This document shows, piece by piece, positions 1-6,105 of a DNA stretch of 18,099 nucleotides. Under the pieces are notes generated by a model. That model was not told the origin of the DNA. It saw nothing but the letters and a program-made list of their open reading frames with translations, and did not search any database. The stretch comes from an uncultured Collinsella sp. Lineage in GTDB: Bacteria > Actinomycetota > Coriobacteriia > Coriobacteriales > Coriobacteriaceae. Where the stretch lies: positions 1-18,099 of the forward strand of contig UQJA01000025.1 in the NCBI GenBank assembly GCA_900541285.1. Direction: 5' to 3'. The position numbers and the translations under genes were made by a program. Numbering within the stretch: position 1 is the stretch's first letter; every line of letters begins with the position of its first letter.

Positions 1-173
1 CCCGCCGGCATAAAGAGCACAGCGTCCAAATCGAGCGACTCGCGCGCCTGCTCGGCGGTCACCAGGTGCCCGTAATGGATGGGATCAAAGGTGCCACCCA
101 TAATGCCGAGCCTAAACTCCTGCCCGTCCTCTAGAGGAAGCTCGGGCAGACCGATTCCACCGCGCAGCGACAT
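1..173 (-). CDS. nadD: Nicotinate-nucleotide adenylyltransferase NadD, N-terminal fragment (cut by window edge)
   Basis: Only the first 57 or so codons are present. They contain the nucleotidyltransferase signature GGTFDPIHYGHL (about residues 26-37), whose H-x-G-H histidines bind ATP. NadD transfers AMP from ATP to nicotinate mononucleotide, making deamido-NAD in the cytoplasmic NAD pathway. The ATG at 173-171 follows the obg stop codon by 3 nt and has a GGAGG about 11 nt upstream, inside the end of obg. This start gives a 24-residue leader before the conserved MGGTFDP. A second in-frame ATG at 101-99 would start the protein directly at that motif and has only a weaker purine run upstream, so the exact start is uncertain. 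The order obg-nadD is common in bacteria and implies co-transcription and probably coupled translation. Identity is secure; length and the rest of the protein cannot be seen. Confidence 0.9.
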   Translation of the reverse strand, partial: MSLRGGIGLPELPLEDGQEFRLGIMGGTFDPIHYGHLVTAEQARESLDLDAVLFMPA

Positions 174-176
174 GGC

Positions 177-1643
177 TTACTCGCCCTCCGAGGTCTCGGT
201 ATCGCCCGCGGCATCCGCCGCATCGACAACCTCGACGCCCTCATCCGCAGCATCGGCCACGTCAACGGCTTCAACGGCAAAGTCCTCGCCAGCATCCTCG
301 AGTTCCTCGTACTCCGAGAAGTCCTCGGCGCCCTCAAAGTCGAAGGCGCGCTGGCAAATGCGGACCTCGTCGCCCGCACGGCAACCGGCCTTCTCGAGCG
401 CGTCGTCAACACCCATACGCGCAAACTTATGCTGCAGGTAAATGACGGCCTCCTCATTTTCCCAGTCGGTCTGGATGACCATGCGCTCGATGACACGACC
501 GACCACGCGGAAGGCACCGGGCTCTTCCTGGACAATGCGGAAACGCTTCTCACGCTGCAGGCGGCGGCGCTCCCACTCATCGTCGCGCAGAACGACCGGC
601 TCATCCGAGACAGCCAACTCGGCGCGCAGCTTAGCCACCTGCTCGCCCACGGCAAGCATCAGCGTGTTGAGGCCGGCGCCCGTCACAGCAGACACGGCAA
701 AGAACATATGTCCATCGTCGAGCGCTGCGCGCTTGAGGTCGGCAATCTTGTCGGCCGTGCCCGGCGCGTCGCACTTGTTGGCAACGACGATCTGCGGACG
801 CTCCGAAAGCTCGGCACCATACTGCTCGAGCTCACGGTTGATGATGCGGTAGTCCTCAACCGGATCGCGATCCTCAAAACCACCCGTCATGTCGACGACG
901 TGCATGATCAGGGCCGTACGCTCAATGTGGCGCAGGAACTGGTGACCCAAGCCCTTGCCCTCGCTCGCGCCCTCGATGAGACCGGGGACGTCGGCAACGA
1001 CGTAAGAATATTCGCCGGCACGCACCATGCCGAGGTTCGGCACGAGCGTGGTAAACGGGTAGTCGGCAATCTTGGGACGGGCGGCACTCATGCGCGCGAT
1101 GAGTGAGGACTTGCCTACCGAGGGGAAGCCCACGAGCGCGGCATCGGCCATAAGCTTCATCTCGAGCTCAATCCAGTGCTCCTCGGCCGGTTCGCCCAGC
1201 TGAGCAAACGCGGGCGCGCGGCGCACCGACGTCACAAAGTGCGTGTTGCCCAGGCCACCGGCACCGCCGGGCGCCACGACAACGCGCTCGCCATCGTGCA
1301 CCAGATCGGCAATCTCGAACATCGGGGTCTGCGTCTCGGGGTCGAGCTCGCGCACCACGGTACCCATAGGAACCTTGAGAATCAGGTCCTCGCCGCTCTT
1401 ACCGTTACGACGGGCACCCTGCCCGTGCGTGCCGCGCTCGGCGCGGAAGTGATGCTTAAAGCGGTAATCGATCAGCGAAGACAGCTGAGCATCGGCCTGG
1501 ATGACGACATTGCCGCCACGACCGCCGTCGCCGCCATCGGGGCCGCCCTTGGGGACAAATGCCTCGCGCCTAAACGACATGCATCCGGCTCCGCCGTCGC
1601 CGCCGCACACGTTAATGCGGCTGATATCGGTGAACTGTGACAA
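177..1643 (-). CDS. obgE: GTPase Obg/CgtA, 50S ribosome assembly factor
   Basis: 488 residues, longer than the usual 340-430. The glycine-rich Obg fold occupies about 1-158. The G domain carries G1 GFPSVGKS (172-179), the switch threonines at 198-199, G3 DVPG (218-221), G4 NKCD (289-292) and G5 SAV (318-320). An OCT domain, typical of actinobacterial and Gram-positive Obg, covers about 360-432. Residues 436-488 form an acidic Asp/Glu/Ala/Val tail with imperfect VDAADAA-like repeats. Obg binds GTP and the 50S subunit and acts late in subunit maturation and growth control. The start is TTG at 1643-1641, supported by GGAGG 8 nt upstream; no nearby ATG gives the conserved N-terminus. An intrinsic terminator lies directly upstream, so expression probably depends on read-through from rplU-rpmA. 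nadD follows 3 nt after the stop. Confidence 0.97.
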   Translation of the reverse strand: MSQFTDISRINVCGGDGGAGCMSFRREAFVPKGGPDGGDGGRGGNVVIQADAQLSSLIDYRFKHHFRAERGTHGQGARRNGKSGEDLILKVPMGTVVRELDPETQTPMFEIADLVHDGERVVVAPGGAGGLGNTHFVTSVRRAPAFAQLGEPAEEHWIELEMKLMADAALVGFPSVGKSSLIARMSAARPKIADYPFTTLVPNLGMVRAGEYSYVVADVPGLIEGASEGKGLGHQFLRHIERTALIMHVVDMTGGFEDRDPVEDYRIINRELEQYGAELSERPQIVVANKCDAPGTADKIADLKRAALDDGHMFFAVSAVTGAGLNTLMLAVGEQVAKLRAELAVSDEPVVLRDDEWERRRLQREKRFRIVQEEPGAFRVVGRVIERMVIQTDWENEEAVIYLQHKFARMGVDDALEKAGCRAGDEVRICQRAFDFEGAEDFSEYEELEDAGEDFAVEAVDVADAADEGVEVVDAADAAGDTETSEGE

Positions 1644-1651
1644 CAGAATCG

Positions 1652-1656
1652 CCTCC
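1652..1656 (-). promoter_or_regulatory. Shine-Dalgarno site of obg (supports TTG start)
   Basis: GGAGG ends 8 nt before the TTG at 1643-1641. It begins only 3 nt after the T-run of the upstream terminator, leaving no room for a separate promoter. The segment GGAGGC here could also pair with GUCUCC from the terminator's 3' arm. Confidence 0.8.
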
Positions 1657-1659
1657 TAC

Positions 1660-1702
1660 AAAAAGAGGGAGACCCTTGAATCCTAAAACTCAAGTGCCTC
1701 CC
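1660..1702 (-). terminator. Intrinsic terminator between rpmA and obg
   Basis: On the minus strand, two 14-nt arms (plus-strand 1689-1702 and 1667-1680) pair with one A-G mismatch and two G-U pairs around an 8-nt loop. The stem is followed directly by TCTTTTTG. It begins 25 nt past the rpmA stop codon. It should end part of the rplU-rpmA transcripts; those that read through would carry obg and nadD. Confidence 0.8.
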
Positions 1703-1727
1703 ACATATGTGCTCTATGAAGGGTGAA

Positions 1728-1985
1728 TTACGCGTTCGCGAGCGGGCGTACGCTGACCCTGTGCTTGATACCCTTGTGGAACTCAACGGTACCGTCGACC
1801 AGCGCGAACAGCGTGTCGTCCTTGCCACGGCCAACGTTCTCACCCGGGTGGATGTGCGTGCCGTGCTGACGGACGAGAATCGTGCCCGTGGTTACCGTCT
1901 GGCCGGCATAGCGCTTCGTGCCAAGGCGCTGACCGCGGGAGTCACGGCCATTACGGGAGGAACCGAGTCCTTTTTTGTGTGCCAT
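1728..1985 (-). CDS. rpmA: 50S ribosomal protein L27 (bL27)
   Basis: 85 residues, normal for bL27, beginning MAHKKGLGSSRNGRDS, with the conserved FRQHGT-type segment here reading LVRQHGT and then HPGENVG. L27 sits near the peptidyl transferase centre of the large subunit, where its flexible N-terminus reaches the tRNA ends. The protein starts at the mature MAHKKG form. It lacks the short N-terminal extension that Firmicutes remove with the protease Prp, and no prp/ysxB gene lies between rplU and rpmA. The 33-bp gap after rplU contains no obvious promoter, so the two are co-transcribed. The SD is weak (AGG within GTAGGTATACACA before the ATG). A strong terminator follows 25 nt downstream. Confidence 0.98.
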   Translation of the reverse strand: MAHKKGLGSSRNGRDSRGQRLGTKRYAGQTVTTGTILVRQHGTHIHPGENVGRGKDDTLFALVDGTVEFHKGIKHRVSVRPLANA

Positions 1986-2018
1986 TGTGTATACCTACTC
2001 TTTCGTTACGAGTGTAAT

Positions 2019-2393
2019 CTACTCGGCGACGGGAGCCTCGGCAACAGCCTCAGCCTCTGCCTTGACAGCCTTCTTGGCGCGGGAGGTAGCCTGAACCTTC
2101 ACGATCTTCAGCTTGGTGAGCTGCTGACGGTGACCCTTCAGACGACGATAGCGCTTGCGCTTGTGGAACTTGAAGACCAGCTGCTTCTCGCCCTTGAACT
2201 GCTCAACGATCTGAGCGGTAACCTTGGCCTTGGCCAGCTTGTCGGGATCGGTGACGATCTTCTTACCATCGTTGAGGAAGATAACCGGCAGGGTGACCTT
2301 GTCGCCCTCATTGCCCTCGATCTTCTCGACGGTGATGACATCGTCGGTGGCGACCTTGTACTGCTTGCCGCCCGTGTTAACGATTGCGTACAT
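2019..2393 (-). CDS. rplU: 50S ribosomal protein L21 (bL21)
   Basis: 124 residues starting MYAIVNTGGKQYKV, the family's standard N-terminus, with the C-terminal KRKRYRRLKGHRQ segment that contacts 23S rRNA. A start 7 codons upstream is open but would add MHEGQVN, which the family does not have; the ATG at 2393-2391 is chosen, with AAGGG about 10 nt upstream. About 20 residues after the conserved core are Ala/Glu/Lys-rich (AEAVAEAPVAE), a common low-complexity extension in high-GC genomes. The gene is first in the rplU-rpmA(-obg-nadD) unit, and its promoter overlaps the end of the preceding DUF2344 gene. Confidence 0.97.
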   Translation of the reverse strand: MYAIVNTGGKQYKVATDDVITVEKIEGNEGDKVTLPVIFLNDGKKIVTDPDKLAKAKVTAQIVEQFKGEKQLVFKFHKRKRYRRLKGHRQQLTKLKIVKVQATSRAKKAVKAEAEAVAEAPVAE

Positions 2394-2435
2394 GTTTACT
2401 TGCCCTTCATGCATCAGTTAGTGCAACAGCCGAAT

Positions 2436-2464
2436 ATAGTAGCAGGCGAAAATACCCCCGTCAA
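2436..2464 (-). promoter_or_regulatory. Probable housekeeping-sigma promoter of rplU-rpmA
   Basis: TTGACG (2464-2459) and TACTAT (2441-2436) are separated by exactly 17 nt on the minus strand, close to TTGACA-N17-TATAAT. The -35 box includes the TGA stop codon of the DUF2344 gene. The predicted transcript start is near 2430, giving a leader of about 36 nt before the rplU ATG. This leader contains a small TGCA/TGCA inverted repeat. Confidence 0.55.
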
Positions 2465-3273
2465 CGAGTATGTGGAGCAAATCCACAAGTTCGCACAGGT
2501 ATGGGGCTGACGAGTCGGCCCTCGTCGTCCTCGCATGCTTGATTCTGACGCTCGACATCGTAGGAGCAGATGGTCACGAGGTCTTGCATACCGGTGGAAA
2601 CAATAGGTGCATCCACGCCCGGGGTCAAGCCCTGCAACAAAACATCAGCAGCGGAAAGCAAAATTTCCGGACGCATGGAGCCCTCGTTGTCGGCATGGGT
2701 GTCGAGCATGAGCACCAAATGATCCGGGCGCTCCCCCGCCGTGAGCTCATAGCCCACGAGTGTGTGATCCAAATCCAAGCGCTTGCTCTTTTTGCCACGC
2801 GCGTAGTCGATGCCATGGTCCGCGCGCAGCGTGTCGATCGCACGACGCACCTCGTCGGCGCTTACGGGCGCCTCGGGGTCCAGATGCAGGTCGATGCGAT
2901 ACGACAGGCGCGTGAGCTGCGCCGTCAACGCCGGCGTGCGCACGTCGATGTACGCCGCCTCGATGGGCGCCAGATCGGCCGGAGACGCCGCAGCCAGGCG
3001 CCCAAACGCCTCGTCGAGCGCCACGAACTCGGTCATAAACAGGTCATACCACTCGCAGGTCGACGACGTACCCACCGGTAGCGCCGAAGAGAAGCCCACG
3101 CGCATGTGCGGAGAGAAGCCCTGCGTGACGGCATAGGGAAGTCCCGCACGGCGCACGATGCGCTCAATGGTATGGATCACTTCGAGATGGCCCAAGTACT
3201 TAAGGCGATCGCGCTTGCCATAGCGAACACGAAGTCTAAAGAGCGTGGGGTTGTCGGTCAGGCGCTCACTCAT
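2461..3273 (-). CDS. Radical-SAM-associated DUF2344 (TIGR03936-type) protein
   Basis: 270 residues. The N-terminal half has the family pattern: RVRYGKRDRLKYLGHLEV, an IERIVRRAGLPYA segment and QGFSPHMRVGFSSALPVG (about residues 50-67). DUF2344 proteins are encoded next to, or fused with, a particular uncharacterised radical SAM family, and their biochemical role is not established as far as I know. Here the start codon overlaps the stop of the radical SAM gene as ATGA, which implies translational coupling and probably a fixed ratio of the two proteins. No signal peptide, membrane segment or cysteine cluster is visible, so it is likely cytoplasmic. The last 30 residues are variable. The gene is the last in the long mre operon; its stop codon forms part of the rplU -35 box. 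Confidence 0.9.
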   Translation of the reverse strand: MSERLTDNPTLFRLRVRYGKRDRLKYLGHLEVIHTIERIVRRAGLPYAVTQGFSPHMRVGFSSALPVGTSSTCEWYDLFMTEFVALDEAFGRLAAASPADLAPIEAAYIDVRTPALTAQLTRLSYRIDLHLDPEAPVSADEVRRAIDTLRADHGIDYARGKKSKRLDLDHTLVGYELTAGERPDHLVLMLDTHADNEGSMRPEILLSAADVLLQGLTPGVDAPIVSTGMQDLVTICSYDVERQNQACEDDEGRLVSPIPVRTCGFAPHTR

Positions 3274-5147
3274 GCGCGATCACCCATCAATACATTCTTG
3301 GCGTGGAGCGTGGGGCAGATCCCGCAGCCGGTGCACGACGTGCGGGTGCAGTCGGGAGTCGTGACGCCCTCGAGCGAGCGACGGTACTCGCGCTCGAGGA
3401 AGCCGCGCGTACAGCCGGGGCTCACATGCTCCCACGGCAGGCGCCAGTCCAACTCGTAGGGCAGGTGCACGAGCTCATTGAGGTCGATGCCGTTTTTGGC
3501 AGCAGCTTCCTTCCAGTTATCGAGCGAGAAATGCTCTACCCAGGCGTCAAAGCGAGAGCCCGAGCGCCAAGCGTCGATGATGACGGGCGTCATGTCACGA
3601 CCGGCGCGGGACAGCGCGGCCTCGATGAGCGAGGTCTCGGCATCGTGGTAATGCACGCGGACGGCACGGTTGCGAACGCTCGTGATGAGCAGCTTCTGGC
3701 GACGCTTGACGTCGTCGTAGTCGAGCTGCGGGCACCACTGGAACGGCGTGGCAGCCTTGGGGATAAAGACCGAAACCGAGATGGACACCGAGATCGAGCC
3801 GCGACGAGCCTTGGGCACCACGGAACGACCGAGCTCCAGCACGTGATCGGCCAGATTGGCGATGGCCACGATGTCCTCGTCGCGCTCGCCGGGAAGGCCC
3901 ATCATAAAGTAGAGCTTCATGCGGTTCCAGCCGGCCTCGAAGGCCGCCTTGGCCGCACGGTCCAGGTCCTCCTCGGTCACGTTCTTGTTAATGATGTCGC
4001 GCATGCGCTGGCTGCCGGCCTCGGGCGCGAACGTCAGGCCGCCCTTCTTTTCGCCGGCGACCGACTCGGCCATATCCACGCCAAACGAATCCAAGCGCTG
4101 CGACGGAATAGACACGCGAATACCCGTATCCTCCAGGCGACGGTTGAGCCTGCCGAGCACGTCGCGAATGCAGGAGTGGTCGGTCGTGGAGAGCGAGGTC
4201 AGCGACACCTCGTCATAGCCGGTCTTTTCCAGACCCTGAATCACCGACGAGACGATCTGGTCGGCCGAGCGCTCGCGCACCGGGCGATACGTCATGCCGG
4301 CCTGGCAAAAACGACAGCCGCGGGCGCAGCCGCGCAGGATCTCGATAGACAGGCGGTCGTGGACCAGCTGCGCATAGGGCACGCACGACTGCGACAACGG
4401 ATTCGTGGCGCCGAAATCCTCGACGACGCGCTTGAAGACCACCGTCGGCGCATCCTTGCCCTCACGCGGCACGGTGTAGCCATGCGGCGAGCAGGGCTCG
4501 TCGTGACGCACCTCGTAGAGCGACGGCACGTAGTTGCCGGCAATGGATGCAAGCTGCTCGACAATCTGCGCGCGCGGGACTCCTTCGTCACGCAGACGGC
4601 GATGCAACTGGCAGGTCTCGAGCAGCGATTCCTCGCCCTCGCCGATGAGGATGGCATCGAAGAAGGCCGCGTACGGCTCGGGGTTGTACACCGAGGGACC
4701 GCCGGCGATGATAATGGGGTCGTCTTCACCTCGGTCGGCCGCCAACAGCGGAATGCCAGCGAGGTCGAGAGCCTCGAGGAAGTTCGTCACCGCCATCTCG
4801 TGCGGCACATGCAGGCCGACGATATCAAACGAAGCGACCGGCGCTGCACCCTCGAGCGACAGCAGCGGAATGCCCGCCTCGCGCATGGCGTCACCCATAT
4901 CGGGCCACGGCACATAGCCGCGCTCGCAGGAGATGCCCTCGGCCTGGTTAAGGATGTTGTAGAGGATGGCGATACCCTGGTTGGGCAGACCGACCTCGTA
5001 CACATCCGGATAGATCAGGCAGCAACGGTAGTCGGCATCGGCCTTGGAAAGCGTGCCCCACTCGTGATCGATATAGCGGCTCGGCTTCTCGACCTTGGCG
5101 AGCAGCGGCTCAATTAAATGAAAACAATCTTGGTACGGAACGCGCAA
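3270..5147 (-). CDS. Radical SAM protein (TIGR03960-type) paired with DUF2344
   Basis: 625 residues. About 35-260 is an N-terminal Rossmann-like region resembling B12-binding folds (LIYPDVYEVGLPNQG, then AGGPSVYNPEPYA), but no D-x-H-x-x-G cobalamin motif was seen. The radical SAM core follows, with the [4Fe-4S] cysteines C274, C278 and C281 in RGCARGCRFCQAG. The C-terminus has CTRTSCTGCGIC (C600, C605, C608, C611), which could bind a second iron-sulphur cluster. The family's substrate is not known to me; the partner protein and genomic link to ribosomal genes hint at RNA or ribosome modification, but this is inference. The start is TTG at 5147-5145 with AGGGG 7 nt upstream; the SD overlaps the stop of the preceding gene and the intergenic gap is 10 nt. 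The gene overlaps DUF2344 by 4 nt. Confidence 0.92.
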   Translation of the reverse strand: MRVPYQDCFHLIEPLLAKVEKPSRYIDHEWGTLSKADADYRCCLIYPDVYEVGLPNQGIAILYNILNQAEGISCERGYVPWPDMGDAMREAGIPLLSLEGAAPVASFDIVGLHVPHEMAVTNFLEALDLAGIPLLAADRGEDDPIIIAGGPSVYNPEPYAAFFDAILIGEGEESLLETCQLHRRLRDEGVPRAQIVEQLASIAGNYVPSLYEVRHDEPCSPHGYTVPREGKDAPTVVFKRVVEDFGATNPLSQSCVPYAQLVHDRLSIEILRGCARGCRFCQAGMTYRPVRERSADQIVSSVIQGLEKTGYDEVSLTSLSTTDHSCIRDVLGRLNRRLEDTGIRVSIPSQRLDSFGVDMAESVAGEKKGGLTFAPEAGSQRMRDIINKNVTEEDLDRAAKAAFEAGWNRMKLYFMMGLPGERDEDIVAIANLADHVLELGRSVVPKARRGSISVSISVSVFIPKAATPFQWCPQLDYDDVKRRQKLLITSVRNRAVRVHYHDAETSLIEAALSRAGRDMTPVIIDAWRSGSRFDAWVEHFSLDNWKEAAAKNGIDLNELVHLPYELDWRLPWEHVSPGCTRGFLEREYRRSLEGVTTPDCTRTSCTGCGICPTLHAKNVLMGDRA

Positions 5148-5154
5148 CGGAAAA

Positions 5155-5159
5155 CCCCT
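5155..5159 (-). promoter_or_regulatory. Shine-Dalgarno site deciding the TTG start of the radical SAM gene
   Basis: AGGGG ends 7 nt before the TTG at 5147-5145. Its A is the middle base of the TAG stop of the upstream gene, suggesting coupled translation. Confidence 0.6.
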
Positions 5160-6087
5160 AAGCAGCGAGATCTGATGCGTCCTGGTAGGACGCCATAGGA
5201 CGGGTAGCGCCCGCGACCGTGGTCACCAGATCGCGAACGCGGGAGAACGTGGCAGCGACCACCTCGTTAGCACGGCTGTAGTCGACATCGCGCTCGTAGA
5301 GCGAAACGAGCGCACGGCCCATGCCGTAGGTGCCCGCGGCAGCAGTGAGCGCCTTGACGGCAAACCCAATATGCGGCGTCTGCTTGACGAGCGCGCGGGT
5401 GACCGCGCGGATCACAAGACCGCCGGCAAGCACGCCCGCGACCTCGTAGCCGCGCTCAGGCTTAATGCCGCGTCCAAAAACGGCAGCGAGCTCAAAGAGC
5501 ATGCCCACCTGCGCCAGCGCCATAACGGGATAATCGGCGCCCGGCAAAAACACCAGCGCACCGGTCGCCATATTGGTGAGTGCGCACGAGGTGATGATGC
5601 GGTTGGCCGCCGCGATGCGCATGAAGGCAAAGTTCGCCGCAAAAGCCGTTTCCTTGTCGGTGCGATCGAGAATCCAGCGGGCAAGCGTCTCGAGCAGATA
5701 CGTCTTATCGGTTGCCGCCACCACGCCGAGCATGGGCGTAGACTCCTCGATAAACGGCACCTCCACAGCAGACTCGGCAAGCACGCACACGGGCGCGCCG
5801 GCGATCACGAGCTCCTGCACGGCACTCTCCAAGCGGTCGGAGCCACACGAGAGCACCAGCACCACATCGGTATCGGTCTTTGGAGCAATTCGCTCCTCCC
5901 CCAGACGCTCGACGCGCACAATGCCCGAGGTCGTCTGCGGCACAAAGGCGTCACGCACCGTCTCGGCCAGAAAGCGCGAGGCGGACGAATCCAGATAGAC
6001 CGAGACGCGCACCGGCGTATCGGAATCCTTCTTAACGGACGCGCCCATCTTAAAAGCGCGGGTCAGCTTATCTACGGGAATTTTCAT
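5158..6087 (-). CDS. DUF697-like membrane-associated protein of unknown function
   Basis: 309 residues from the ATG at 6087-6085, chosen because GGAGG lies 8 nt upstream; a longer frame starting six codons earlier overlaps that SD. The N-terminal ~140 residues alternate strands and helices like a Rossmann or GTPase-like fold (DTDVVLVLSCGSDR, then GAPVCVLAE), but no P-loop GxxxxGK[ST] or NKxD motif is present. The C-terminal half has a hydrophobic region with SCALTNMATGALVFLPGADYP followed by MALAQVGMLFELAAVFG. This matches the pattern of DUF697 domains, where a G-A-D/P-hydrophobic helix precedes a Q-x-x-M-[IL]-x-[EL]-[IL]-A segment. It sits between rodA (18-nt gap) and the radical SAM gene (10-nt gap) and is clearly co-transcribed with the elongation genes. 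A link to cell-wall growth is only suggested by position. Confidence 0.75.
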   Translation of the reverse strand: MKIPVDKLTRAFKMGASVKKDSDTPVRVSVYLDSSASRFLAETVRDAFVPQTTSGIVRVERLGEERIAPKTDTDVVLVLSCGSDRLESAVQELVIAGAPVCVLAESAVEVPFIEESTPMLGVVAATDKTYLLETLARWILDRTDKETAFAANFAFMRIAAANRIITSCALTNMATGALVFLPGADYPVMALAQVGMLFELAAVFGRGIKPERGYEVAGVLAGGLVIRAVTRALVKQTPHIGFAVKALTAAAGTYGMGRALVSLYERDVDYSRANEVVAATFSRVRDLVTTVAGATRPMASYQDASDLAA

Positions 6088-6095
6088 AGCAAGCC

Positions 6096-6100
6096 CCTCC
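6096..6100 (-). promoter_or_regulatory. Shine-Dalgarno site deciding the start of the DUF697-like gene
   Basis: GGAGG ends 8 nt before the ATG at 6087-6085, favouring that start over the longer open frame beginning at 6105. It lies just after the rodA stop codon. Confidence 0.7.
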
Positions 6101-6105
6101 AGCAA

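Noticed and set aside
429..1106. Plus-strand open frame opposite obg
   Set aside because: It lies wholly within the GTPase gene on the other strand, without SD or domain.
1986..2018. Small inverted repeat (ACTC/GAGT) between rplU and rpmA as a regulatory element
   Set aside because: Four-base arms are expected by chance and no alternative structure is supported.
2019..2414. Longer rplU beginning MHEGQVN
   Set aside because: The family starts at MYAIV, and the internal ATG has a better placed purine run.
3303..5117. Long plus-strand open frame (604 codons) opposite the radical SAM gene
   Set aside because: It mirrors the codon pattern of the real gene in GC-rich DNA, has odd His/Arg/Leu-rich composition, no recognisable motif and no SD.
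5158..6105. Longer DUF697-like frame starting at 6105
   Set aside because: The strong GGAGG lies inside the added codons and is ideally spaced for the ATG at 6087.
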